From Lumbricus terrestris (lineage: Eukaryota > Annelida > Clitellata > Crassiclitellata > Lumbricidae), in assembly GCA_949752735.1 (NCBI GenBank), contig OX457036.1:4595624-4659623 (forward strand): a stretch of DNA of 64,000 nucleotides, read 5' to 3'. The notes under the pieces were generated by a model, which was not told the DNA's origin, searched no databases, and worked only from the letters and a program-made list of their open reading frames with translations. A program made the position numbers and the translations under genes. Positions 53,980 to 63,504 of this stretch are shown piece by piece (position 1 is the first letter of the stretch; every line of letters starts with the position of its first letter).

Positions 53980-56900
53980 CTACAATCTAGACAGACAATC
54001 AGCTACTACATTCAATTTACCTTTCTTATAGTTCAACAGAATGTCAAAATTTTGCAATGATAAAGACCATCTGACTAATTTAGCAGATTTCGACATTGAT
54101 TCAGTCAAATAAACTAAAGGATTATGGTCTGTAAACACATTGATTTTAGAACCAATAAGAATTTCTTTCAACTTGTTTAAAGCCCATATGATTGCATAGG
54201 CTTCCTTCTCAATCGTCGCCCACCTCCTCTGAGTATCTGTCAGCTTCTGACTGATAAATGAAACAGGACGTTCAATCCCTTCCTCGTCCACCTGAGACAG
54301 TACAGCTCCCACAGCAAAATCACTGCTATCACAGTACAAATTAAATGGTTTCCCAACCTCAAACATATATAGAATCACATTTGATAAAACAATCTGTTTA
54401 AGGGAATCAAAAGATTTCTGATGTGCATCAGTCCAAACAATGTTCTCAGGTACTTTCTTGCTGGTCAAGTCTGTCAATGGTTTAGCAATTTCAGCAAAAT
54501 TACAGATAAACTGTCTGTAAAATCCAAAAAATCCTAAGACTTGCTTCACTTCCTTCCTGGTTTCAGGTTTCTTCAAATTAATTAAACTGTCAATCCTGTC
54601 TGGATTCATCATCTTCTTCCCTGATCCTATGAGGTGACCGATGAACTTCACCTCACTCTTACCAAACACACATTTCTTCAAGTTCAATGTTACATTATGC
54701 AGTCTTATTTGTTTCAAGAATAATTCCAAATGTCTTAAATGAATGTCCCAATCATTCGAATGCACTGCAATGTCATCAACATAAGGTTCAGTAAAATCAT
54801 GAATTGGTTGCAAAATCATATTTATCGCTTTTACAAAAGTCCGTCCAGAGTTAATCATTCCAAACGGAACACGCGTAAATTCATACAGTCCATTATGTGT
54901 AACAAACGCAGTCTTCCATTGGTCACTCTTTTTCACAGGACAAGTCCAATATGCACTGCGACAGTCCATAACAGAAATGAACTTGGATTTTCCAACTTTG
55001 CTCAAGACATCATTGACGATTGGCATAGGATATCGGCAATTTTCAGTAAAAGAGTTAATGTATCTGTAGTCACAAGCCAATCTCAAGGATCCATTCTTCT
55101 TTTTGACAATGACAAGTGGACTTGCCATTCTGCTTGACGATGGTTGAATGATGTTTTCTTTCAGCATCTCTTGTATTTGTTTTTCCACTTCTGCTCGGTA
55201 TATTAATGGTATTCGATATGCCACGAATTCTTTTTCTCGAAAGTCTGGTCTCAGCACCACTTCGTGTTCTACTAATGTACATAGTCCAGGTTGGTCTGAA
55301 AATCTGTCTGCATATCGATTCAGTACATCAAGTAATTGTTTCTGCTGTTCGCTGGTCAGATGTCCAATTTGTTCGTAATCCAATTGAAGTGATTTCTGTT
55401 TTGTCTCTGAATAGTCTTCCTTCAGCGGTATTTCTACCACTGATCCAAATTCGTCATCCTCTTCCACGATCAGACCACAAGACAATGTTCTCGTAATGAA
55501 CTTTCTCATCTTGTTAGCATGAATAATCCGTCGACCGTTTTCGTTCATGTCCACCAGATACGAATATTTGGATCTTCTTTGCAGGACCGTGCATGGACCA
55601 TGCCATCGGGAGATCAATTTATTGGTTGACGTTGGATACAGCACGATGACGTTCTCTCCTGGCTCGAATTCTTTATCTTTTGCTCTTTTGTTGTATTGAC
55701 TGGCGTACTGTTTTTGCTTTTCTTCAGCACAGCTCTCGGCGAATGTCAAGGCCTTTTCCATGTCTGCTCTTAAATTCTTCAGGTACTTTGCCGGTTGTAC
55801 TCCAATGTTCGGTGGTAGATTTATTTCTTTGGTCCAGCTTTCTTTAAGGATGGTGAGTGGCCCTCTCGGCAACTTTCCATAGACCAGCAAATACGGTGCC
55901 ACTCCTGTAGTTGCATTAGGCACTTCTCTCAATGCCCAGACTGTAAATGGAATAATTTTATGCCACTGTCTTGGATTTTCCACAACGACATGATGAATCA
56001 TTTTCTTGAACGTTTGATTCCATCTCTCCACCAATCCTGCCGCTTCTGGATGTCCTGGCGAATCGAATCGAGGACAACACCCCATCAGTTTCAGAAATTC
56101 TCTTGTTAGACTGGCTGTGAAATTCGTCCCTCTATCGCTCGTTATCACTGACGGAACTCCCACATCCATGAACAGCTTCATCAAAGCTTCGCATACAGCC
56201 TTAGCGGTCAATGACTTCATCAAGAATATTGTCGGCCATCTTGTACATGAGTCCACGATGCACAAACAATACTTATGCCCTGCTGCTGAAGTCGGTTCGA
56301 TTGGTCCTACGACGTCCATGGTCATTCTTCTGAACGGTACATCCTCTCTTGGTATTGGTGTAATCGGCACTCGATCCATCACCAAACTTCGTGCTTTCAA
56401 CTGACACTTCTCACAGGACTTGCAGAACTTCACCACATCTCTACGCATTCTTGGCCACACAAAGGACAACTTGATACGTTCCCTTGTCTTCTCTTCTCCC
56501 AAGTGTCCGCCAAATACTGACTCATGTGCCAATTCCATCACCTGAATTCTTCTTTCCTTCGGCAACACCAACTGATACACCAACTGGTCCAACATTTGAT
56601 GCTTCTTATACATCAGCCCATTCACCACACTAAACTCTGATCCTTTGTCTTCAGCTATCTTCCACCACGACCTCAGTGACTCGTCATTTCTCTGCTGCTC
56701 TTCAAATGTCTTTGCGTCTGCCAATTGTCTTTCATCACTCGTATTCTCGGCAAACAAATCCCTCATACTCGTGTCTATTTCACCATCACTCTCAGAATCA
56801 TCATAATCATCACGTTCACATGCAACCATCTCTTCTTCAATTTTATTGCTTCCGGATGTTATTCCTTCTTCTTCTTCTTGAACGCTTTGTTCATCATCGC

Positions 56901-59658
56901 TTTCTGTGTCCTCATCTAGCAAACTTTCATTTGACTTTTCCTCTTCTCCTTCTTCCACTTCTCTTCTCCGACTCTGTGCTCTTGTAATCACATTCGCTTG
57001 CAATTCTCCTTGTAATACATTCACTGGTGGAACCTCTTTCAGTTCTGCGATTATCTCTGGATGCAGCAAGAACTTTTCTTTGTTATCTTTGCACAAGACT
57101 GCCGGAATGCTGGCACACACCAAGGTTAAATATGGCGCGATATTTACTCCCTTGTCTTTCAAATCTCCTCCTTCGTTATGACAACTCATCCGCACTTCGA
57201 TTTTCACCAACTTAGCTGGAATGGGTTCTCCAGCCACACATTGCAAATGTACTCTGCCAATTTCTTCCACTGTCGCTCCTTTCAACAATTCCTCATTGAT
57301 TACTGGAATCTCAGTACCAGAGTCAATCAGCGCTCTGACTTGCACGGGATGACAACTGTCATCATTTCCACGTATCTCTACATTGACATGCTGTAGTAAA
57401 GACTTCTTCGTACGTTGACACTCATCTTTGCTTTCTGTTTCTCGACCAGTATCTTTAATTGGAGCAGAATTTACTATTTCTCTCTGTATAGCAAATTGAG
57501 GCGTGCACTTCATCACTGACTTCACTTCCGTTTCGCGGTTGTCTTGTTCTTCAGACTGATTCGGTGCATTCATTACTTGTATCTGATTTACTCTGAGATT
57601 TTCTGCACTTCGAGTAAATCTATTTCTCAGATTAGTCATTCTTGGTGGTACTTTGCAATCCTTTATCAGATGTCGGTCTGACTGACAATTATGGCAACGT
57701 TTCTTAACAATCCCTCTCTGTTCAGTGCTCTCCCGCCTGTAATTGTACGCTGTATTGTTTTCTCTTTGGCGTCCCATCACTGGAATTCGACTGTACATTT
57801 GTCTGTCACCCGTTGCTTCTCTTCTATCTTGACCAAACTGTCTTCCAGGAGCACCATCATTCCTTGCTTCGTTATTTCTGGCTTGGTTTCCTGTTTCTTT
57901 GTTACTACTATTCCACCTGGGTTGTTTCGAACTATTTCCCCATGCTTCATATTTCGGTTTGTCTTGAAACATTAGACCAATTCGATTGTTCACGTGTACG
58001 TCTGCGAGTTCTGCAACATTACTAGCTTCAAAGCATTCAGTACCCTCTTTTGCTAGTACGAACTGTAGTGGACCCGGTGGTAGACATTCTTTCAACTTAT
58101 CCGCCACCAACAGATCAAATAACTTCTCGTAGCTTTTGCCCACTCGCCTACTTCTGACATAATAGTTCAACAGATTCTTCAATCTTGCTGTAAACATTGT
58201 GTATGTTTCTTCTGCCGTTTTCCTCGCATCTCCAAATCGTGATCGATATTCTCTCGCTGTCAATTTGAATTCTTTCAGTAAATGTTCTTTCACTATGTCG
58301 TAATCATCCAGATCATCGAAAGACAATCGGTTCAACACCGTTCTTGCTCTAGGCGTCATTAGTGGCAACAGCAATTTGACCCAAAACTGCTTTTCCACCG
58401 TAAAACTGTTGAATGCATTCTCAACTGTCTCAAAATATAATGGCACCTCCATCATATCATATGGCATCTTAGGTAATACGTGTTTCATTGCATCACCTAT
58501 CCTTTTAATCTTGGACACCATTGTCTCACTTTCTCTGATCCTGTTTCGTTCTGACTCTTCACGGCTTCTTCTTTCGTCTTCATTTCGTTCCCTCAGTCTA
58601 TTTTGATCTTCTACCCTACGCAGTTCTTCTTGTTCTATCTTTTGCTGCAACAATTCTAACTGTTTTCTGCGTTCCTCCTTTTCTATAGCCATTTCTCGGA
58701 GCTGAGCTTCCTTAAGAGCGAGTTTCTTTTGTTCTAATTCTAATTGTTCCTCCCTTTCTCTTTCCGCTTTTTCCAAATTTTCTTTCTCCATTTTTAATTC
58801 TTCCTGTCGAATCTCTTCGGCTCTTTGTAATTCTGCCAAACGCATGGCTTCTTTGTCTTCCTCACGAATCTTTTGCTCTTCCATCTGTTGTTTTCGTATT
58901 TCTTCATCACTTTTCCTTGCTCTCTCGTATTCTATCATCAATTCCATTCTTCTTCGTTCAGCTTCGTCACGATCTCTTTTCAGTTGTTCTAGCTGAAGCT
59001 GGAACTGCTGCTTCTGCATCTGTATCTCTTCTTGTCTCATCCTTTCTGCTTGTTCTGCTCTTGCTTTTTCCTCTAGTCGAAGCTTTTCTGTTCGTTCAAT
59101 CTCTTCTTGTCTCCGTTTCTCCTCTTTCTCTTTCTCTTCTTGTTTTTGTTCTTTCTCCTCTCGTCTCCGTTGCTCCTCTTTCTCTTTCTCCTCCTGTCTC
59201 CGTTTCTCCTCTTTCTCTTTCTCTTCTTGTTTCCGTTCTTTCTCCTCTTGTCTACGTTGTTCTTCTTTCTCTTTCTCCTCTTTTCTCCGTTGTTCCTCTT
59301 CTTGTTTCCGTTCTTTCTCCTCTTGTCTCCGTTCTTTTTCTTCCTGTCTCCGTTGCTCCTCTTTTTCTTTTTCTTCTTGTCTGCGTTGCTCCTCCCTCAT
59401 CATCATAAATTGCATCAACGCCTCCATAGACATCGGTGCCGGTGGTTTTTCAATTGGTTTCTCCTCAACGCCACCCACTGCACCTTTCTCTTCAGCTTCC
59501 TTTTTAAGCCAAACCTCTGCTAATGCTCCCATCAAATTTTCTCTAGACATCTCTTCGACTTCTTCTACGTCTAGACCGGCTTCAATTAATAATTTTATTA
59601 TTCGATCCGAAGCCATCTTTTTTATACTCGCTTGCTTTTGTTCTGTAAGTTTCTCCAT
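53980..59658 (-). CDS. gag-pol: Gag-Pol polyprotein of Gmr1-like retrotransposon
   Basis: One uninterrupted frame of 1,892 residues, with no frameshift or stop between gag and pol. A charged Glu/Arg/Lys/Gln-rich coiled coil covers about residues 85-375. The capsid-like Gag region (about 385-560) belongs to the group from which vertebrate SCAN domains are thought to derive. A CX2CX4HX4C zinc knuckle is at C655, C658, H663 and C668. Aspartic protease has D779-S-G. An acidic linker spans about 900-990. Integrase has an HHCC zinc site (H1045, H1052, C1082, C1085) and D1115, D1175, E1211 with exact DD35E spacing, and a GPY/F-like module near 1354. Reverse transcriptase has D1565 and YVDD at 1626-1629. 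RNase H acids are D1777, E1817/E1819 and D1844. All key residues are present. Start: first ATG, after a 383 bp leader. Confidence 0.95.
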   Translation of the reverse strand: MEKLTEQKQASIKKMASDRIIKLLIEAGLDVEEVEEMSRENLMGALAEVWLKKEAEEKGAVGGVEEKPIEKPPAPMSMEALMQFMMMREEQRRQEEKEKEEQRRQEEKERRQEEKERKQEEEQRRKEEKEKEEQRRQEEKERKQEEKEKEEKRRQEEKEKEEQRRREEKEQKQEEKEKEEKRRQEEIERTEKLRLEEKARAEQAERMRQEEIQMQKQQFQLQLEQLKRDRDEAERRRMELMIEYERARKSDEEIRKQQMEEQKIREEDKEAMRLAELQRAEEIRQEELKMEKENLEKAEREREEQLELEQKKLALKEAQLREMAIEKEERRKQLELLQQKIEQEELRRVEDQNRLRERNEDERRSREESERNRIRESETMVSKIKRIGDAMKHVLPKMPYDMMEVPLYFETVENAFNSFTVEKQFWVKLLLPLMTPRARTVLNRLSFDDLDDYDIVKEHLLKEFKLTAREYRSRFGDARKTAEETYTMFTARLKNLLNYYVRSRRVGKSYEKLFDLLVADKLKECLPPGPLQFVLAKEGTECFEASNVAELADVHVNNRIGLMFQDKPKYEAWGNSSKQPRWNSSNKETGNQARNNEARNDGAPGRQFGQDRREATGDRQMYSRIPVMGRQRENNTAYNYRRESTEQRGIVKKRCHNCQSDRHLIKDCKVPPRMTNLRNRFTRSAENLRVNQIQVMNAPNQSEEQDNRETEVKSVMKCTPQFAIQREIVNSAPIKDTGRETESKDECQRTKKSLLQHVNVEIRGNDDSCHPVQVRALIDSGTEIPVINEELLKGATVEEIGRVHLQCVAGEPIPAKLVKIEVRMSCHNEGGDLKDKGVNIAPYLTLVCASIPAVLCKDNKEKFLLHPEIIAELKEVPPVNVLQGELQANVITRAQSRRREVEEGEEEKSNESLLDEDTESDDEQSVQEEEEGITSGSNKIEEEMVACERDDYDDSESDGEIDTSMRDLFAENTSDERQLADAKTFEEQQRNDESLRSWWKIAEDKGSEFSVVNGLMYKKHQMLDQLVYQLVLPKERRIQVMELAHESVFGGHLGEEKTRERIKLSFVWPRMRRDVVKFCKSCEKCQLKARSLVMDRVPITPIPREDVPFRRMTMDVVGPIEPTSAAGHKYCLCIVDSCTRWPTIFLMKSLTAKAVCEALMKLFMDVGVPSVITSDRGTNFTASLTREFLKLMGCCPRFDSPGHPEAAGLVERWNQTFKKMIHHVVVENPRQWHKIIPFTVWALREVPNATTGVAPYLLVYGKLPRGPLTILKESWTKEINLPPNIGVQPAKYLKNLRADMEKALTFAESCAEEKQKQYASQYNKRAKDKEFEPGENVIVLYPTSTNKLISRWHGPCTVLQRRSKYSYLVDMNENGRRIIHANKMRKFITRTLSCGLIVEEDDEFGSVVEIPLKEDYSETKQKSLQLDYEQIGHLTSEQQKQLLDVLNRYADRFSDQPGLCTLVEHEVVLRPDFREKEFVAYRIPLIYRAEVEKQIQEMLKENIIQPSSSRMASPLVIVKKKNGSLRLACDYRYINSFTENCRYPMPIVNDVLSKVGKSKFISVMDCRSAYWTCPVKKSDQWKTAFVTHNGLYEFTRVPFGMINSGRTFVKAINMILQPIHDFTEPYVDDIAVHSNDWDIHLRHLELFLKQIRLHNVTLNLKKCVFGKSEVKFIGHLIGSGKKMMNPDRIDSLINLKKPETRKEVKQVLGFFGFYRQFICNFAEIAKPLTDLTSKKVPENIVWTDAHQKSFDSLKQIVLSNVILYMFEVGKPFNLYCDSSDFAVGAVLSQVDEEGIERPVSFISQKLTDTQRRWATIEKEAYAIIWALNKLKEILIGSKINVFTDHNPLVYLTESMSKSAKLVRWSLSLQNFDILLNYKKGKLNVVADCLSRL

Positions 59659-59848
59659 CTTTCTTCTTTACTTCAGTGATTACCGTGAAGAAATCAAGGG
59701 AGTGGCTATGAATATCTGTGATTGGCTGACTTTAATTCTTTTGGCTCCTTGGGTAAACAAGCAAGTTTTGTATACCTCTCTCTGGCGTTGCGTTGTCGTA
59801 ATGTCGTTCGTATGCCCGTTGTATCTTCTCACCAGACTCCGAAATGCG

Positions 59849-59990
59849 TCTCCAATCGTAAATATTCCTCCAATTGAAAATATTCCTCCGACTGAAAATA
59901 TTCCTCCAATTGAAAATATTCCTCCAAATGAAAATATTCCTCCAATTGAAAATATTCCTCCAATTGAAAATATTCCTCCAAATGAGTTCG
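59849..59990. repeat. 18 bp tandem array in the retrotransposon leader
   Basis: On the plus strand ATTCCTCCAATTGAAAAT repeats about eight times with AAATG and GACTG variants. On the element strand each unit contains TTCAATTGGAGGAAT; the core TCAATTGGAGG also occurs at the very 3' end of each LTR (GGTCAATTGGAGGTTGACA). Confidence 0.92.
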
Positions 59991-60020
59991 CTATCCCAAC
60001 GTCCTTTGCTTGAATTCAGT

Positions 60021-60038
60021 ATCCCACCGCTGTCACCA
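60021..60038 (-). other. Primer-binding site, tRNA-Leu type
   Basis: On the element strand TGGTGACAGCGGTGGGAT starts three bases after the 5' LTR. It is complementary to a tRNA 3' end ATCCCACCGCTG-CACCA, as in a eukaryotic tRNA-Leu, with about one base uncertain. It would prime minus-strand DNA synthesis. Confidence 0.75.
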
Positions 60039-60041
60039 AAA

Positions 60042-60612
60042 TGTCAACCTCCAATTGACCTTCAAAGTTTTCTTCCTTTTTCTTCAGTGTTCAGTAGCGC
60101 AGCCTACGCCTAACCTAGACACTGTACTTCGGTATCTAAAGCTAGTGTATAAGTTTCTAAAGTTCTTAACTTGTTCAATTACAACAAAGCTCTGTTTCTT
60201 GTATTTTCTTCTTCGTTCATAACAACGCAAATAACACAACAATGGATCAACGACGACAAACGCTTGAATTCTACGACAGCAACGCAACTATTATTATCTA
60301 AACTCCACTGTTCTCTAAAACGTCTTCTATTCTCTACTACCAACTCCTTCTTCTTCAACTTATCTCACTGTCTGGGCGTACACTCTTCCCCTTGCCGCTC
60401 TGTCCTTCTATCTGCCTCTCTCCGTCTATCTGTCCGTCTGTCTGTCTATCTCTCTCTCTCTCTCGCTCTCCGGCGACGGTCGGCCGAGCCGCGCCAACTT
60501 TCCCGCCAGTCTGTCACCTGCAGGCCTAACTGTCTAGACGCTGACCTTGAGCTGGTCTATTCGTACGCCTAAACATCGACTGACCACATAGACTATACAA
60601 AATTAGCTCACA
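60042..60612 (-). repeat. 5' LTR of the Gmr1-like element
   Basis: Same length as and, as far as I can read, the same sequence as 53296-53866, at a constant offset of 6,746 bp. It would contain the element promoter. A canonical TATA box and AATAAA are not obvious. Confidence 0.96.
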
Positions 60613-60728
60613 GTGACGTAGAACAGAATGGCGTGGAGAAGGTTGGTCATGGTCATAACGATCGCTAGAGTTCACCGAACTGATGGCACAAAGTGGCAAG
60701 GTGAATAGGATGTTAAAAGTCGTGTATA
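60613..60728 (+). pseudogene. LINE C-terminal remnant split by the retrotransposon
   Basis: Plus-strand codons read NRMAWRRLVMVITIARV then a stop after KWQGE. This matches the 'DR-AWR-LV--VTR' end seen in many LINE polyproteins. Sequence left of the retrotransposon (about 53240-53295, with NEFRNVT) reads in the same frame up to the GTGAC target site, with one stop at the junction. The retrotransposon therefore seems to have landed in a dead LINE. Confidence 0.4.
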
Positions 60729-60730
60729 TA

Positions 60731-62352
60731 CAGGGTGCGCCAAAAAAAGTAATCCCCTACGGGGCCTACGGTATTTTGCCAATATCTTGGCCAAACATAC
60801 GAATTTTTGAATGAAACTTTACAGTCTTAAAGGCAATTCATATTTACGTACAATGGTCAAATTGTTTTAAAAATATTTAAAATAGAACAAAAGTTATATC
60901 ACTTTTAGTGAGGCCACCCACCGTTTTTTGACGATTCAAAAACGAAACGCAATTTTTTAAAGGTTTTTTACTAATATCATGGCCAGAAGTAAGAATTTCA
61001 AAATGAACATTTACAGGTTTAAAGACAATTCATATTTACACATGATGGCCTGATTTCATCAAAATATTTCAAACAGAACAAACTTTATACCACTTTTAGC
61101 GAGGCCACCCACCGTTTTTGACGATTCAAAAACATAACGCAACAAAAAGTAACAAAAAACGTGATTTTATCAAGTCATATATTATCTCAAATAACTGTTT
61201 GGAACTAAACTTGTTAGTGATTCACAACTTGTGTTCAATGTGCCCACCACCAGTGCCAAAACTTTGAGTCTCTTTACAAAGTTCTTGATGGACCTGTTGA
61301 TTAATCTGACAGATTCCTTATTTACCAATTTGATTGTCATCTTGCTAAGTGACTTCTCAGTGACGTGCAGCTACGCTGGTACCCTATTCCTTGTTTAAAT
61401 AGTAATAATAATAATCATCTGGCATTATCAAAGCCTATTTGATAACAATTATTTGAGATGAGACTTAATAAAATCGTGTTTTTGCTACATTTTGCTGCGT
61501 TACGTCTTTGAATCGTCAAAAAACGGTGGGTGGCCTCCTTAAAAGTGCCATAACTTTTATTCTGTTTGAAATATTTTGCTGAAATCTGGCCATCATGTGT
61601 AGATATGAATTGTCTTTAAGCCTGCAAAATTTGATTTTGAAATTCTAACTTCCGGCCAAGATATTGGCCAGAACATAGATGTAAAAAACGTTTTTTTCGT
61701 TTTTTATTCTCTTCCCAAAAACCTCGTTTTTTCGTTTTTTATTTTTCCCATCGTTTTTTATCGTTTTTTATTTTTTCTTTAACTTTATTTATTCATTTAC
61801 TTTCGGTTATTATTTTCCTTAACTTTAATTTTTCTTGATATTTCTTATGTTTCCCCTCAACTCTCAAGAATTCAGCTAACTAAAGTCATTATTTCACCGT
61901 TTAACTTCATCATTTAAGAGATAGCCTGCGTGTAGTAGGTTCCTAATCAATCTTTTCAAGGTTAAAATGCGGTTTTAGATGTAGCAAAGTCAAATTATTT
62001 ACCGTTTCCGTTTTTTATCGTTTTTTGTCGTTTTTTATTTTTTGGAAAAAAACGACGTTTTTTACCGTTTTTTATTCCGTTTCCATCGTTTTTTACATCT
62101 ATGGGCCAGAATAATTAAATTGTTTTTTTGATACTTTTTGTTGCGTCGCGTTTTTGAATCGTCAAAAAACGGTGGGTAGCCTCGCTAAAAGTGATATAAC
62201 TTTTGTTCTGTCTGAAATATTTTTTTGCAATTTGACCATTGTACGTAAATATGAATTGCCTTTAAGACTGTAAAGTTTCATTTAAAAATTCGTATGTTTG
62301 GCCAAGATATGGGCTGAGAACCGTAGGGGATTACTTTTTTTGGCGCACCCTG
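60731..62352. mobile_element. Long-inverted-repeat Tc1/mariner-type element, 1,622 bp
   Basis: The ends CAGGGTGCGCCAAAAAAAGT and ACTTTTTTTGGCGCACCCTG are inverted and flanked by TA on both sides, the Tc1/mariner target. Inverted similarity continues for several hundred bases. Each arm contains two tandem copies of a module (AATTCATATTTAC...TTTTAG-GAGGCCACCCACCG, AAAACGGTGGGTGGCC in reverse). Four module copies are arranged as two direct pairs facing each other. The right arm is split by a 430 bp element (61674-62103). No transposase frame is present. Confidence 0.88.
61674..62103. mobile_element. Nested MITE with 8 bp duplication, 430 bp
   Basis: The ends CATAGATGTAAAAAACG and CGTTTTTTACATCTATG are perfect inverted repeats. 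A perfect 8 bp target duplication GGCCAGAA is present (61666-61673 and 62104-62111). Both subterminal regions are runs of CGTTTTTTATTTTT-like repeats. CA...TG ends plus 8 bp fit hAT or P-type elements. It inserted into the right arm of the mariner-type element, so it is younger than that copy. Confidence 0.92.
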
Positions 62353-62398
62353 TAGGACGCGGCATGGTTTGGGAGTATAATGTATTCTACTCTTTTTC

Positions 62399-62437
62399 AC
62401 AATAACAACAACAATAATAATGATAATAATAATAATG

Positions 62438-62521
<84 letters not shown>
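62399..62521. repeat. (AAT)n microsatellite
   Basis: About 40 AAT/AAC/GAT triplets. Poly-Asn and poly-Leu frames are artefacts. Confidence 0.96.
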
Positions 62522-62523
<2 letters not shown>

Positions 62524-62639
62524 TTTTGCTTATTCAAAATCTGGTATACACAGACCACAACCGGTTTCAATGCATACATTGATGCAATTATCTTAATCAA
62601 CAGCAATCTTATAACTACTCACGGAACAGACAGCCTGCA

Positions 62640-62735
62640 ATACAACGGGGTAGTGCCAGGCTGAAGCAGTGATTTCAAGGAGGGTGACGCCAATCAACTT
62701 TGTCATGCATGGCAAAGTGTCGTTAAACACTAACT
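62640..62735 (-). repeat. Dispersed repeat, TTTAACGACRCTGTG family, copy 3
   Basis: On the minus strand AGTGTTTAACGACACTTTG, GACAAAGTTGATTGGCGTC and CACCCTCCTTGAAATCACTG, then GGCACTACC, follow the block order of copies at 16845 and 36233. Confidence 0.5.
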
Positions 62736-63500
62736 ATATCTTTAAAACATGCATAATTACAATATATAATTATAATAGTGCGGTGAGAACAGTTGAAAAT
62801 AATTACAAACCTCTTTTAAGCGTATTAAACAATCTACAAGTACGACTCGAACTGATATAGAGATGAATATGTCATTTTCAGGGTAGAGTGGAGTTAAAGG
62901 GTTGACCACAAACGAGCGGCATCAAAGCAAACAGAACTTTAAAAGACTATTAGAAAATTATTTACTTTATAGAATTATTGTCGTCAACGGCTTTTGACGT
63001 CAAAATACGTCGTTAAACTCTGAGTCCAGTTTCTAAACGTTACTGAAAAAGCCCAATTTAACTAAACAAATAATATGCCTTCACTGTATAGTATAGGGTC
63101 AGTCTTAAGAATGGGAAACGCAGGAGGGCCACCCAACAGTTCCTTTTAGCCACTATGGCTGTCTTAAACAACATGCTGAACTTTTCGAACGTACAAAGCT
63201 GTCTTAAAAATCCAAACGATTTGCAATGTATACAACAGCTTCGTGCACATGCAACCATGTATACCAGACGCGAGGAACTTTTGCATGATATACATTCAGC
63301 AAAACACATAGAAAAAGTCGAGCCAACGACGTGTACTTTGCTATCGTTGCATCGCTCCTCGTGTACAGTTTTGTATGTATTGAGTGTACACAACAACTGT
63401 TGTGAGTTGTAAATGCGAACGAGTTGAGGAAAGAGACGAAGAAAAGGTTTTCAGCGTCAAAAGCGAAGTGTTTGGACATGTATACCGCATGCAGTGAAGC
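62736..63500. other. Unassigned sequence
   Basis: No gene recognised. The frames at 63058-63396 (minus) and 63155-63412 (plus) overlap each other and show no known domain. Confidence 0.45.
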
Positions 63501-63504
63501 GCTT

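Larger units (their letters stand above)
53296..60612 (-). mobile_element. Complete Gmr1-like Ty3/gypsy LTR retrotransposon, 7,317 bp
   Basis: Two direct LTRs of 571 bp flank a single Gag-Pol frame on the minus strand. The 5 bp target duplication is GTGAC (53291-53295 and 60613-60617). A primer-binding site (60021-60038) and a polypurine tract (53870-53886) sit at the expected ends. Domain order is Gag, zinc knuckle, protease, integrase, reverse transcriptase, RNase H. Having integrase before reverse transcriptase defines the Gmr1-like group of Ty3/gypsy elements, while other Ty3/gypsy elements have it last. By eye the LTRs show no differences, so the insertion is very recent and probably still competent or newly copied. 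No envelope gene and no chromodomain were seen. Confidence 0.96.

Noticed and set aside
58917..59523. Plus-strand Leu/Ser/Phe-rich frames of 138-163 codons
   Set aside because: Antisense shadows of the Gag coiled-coil coding sequence.
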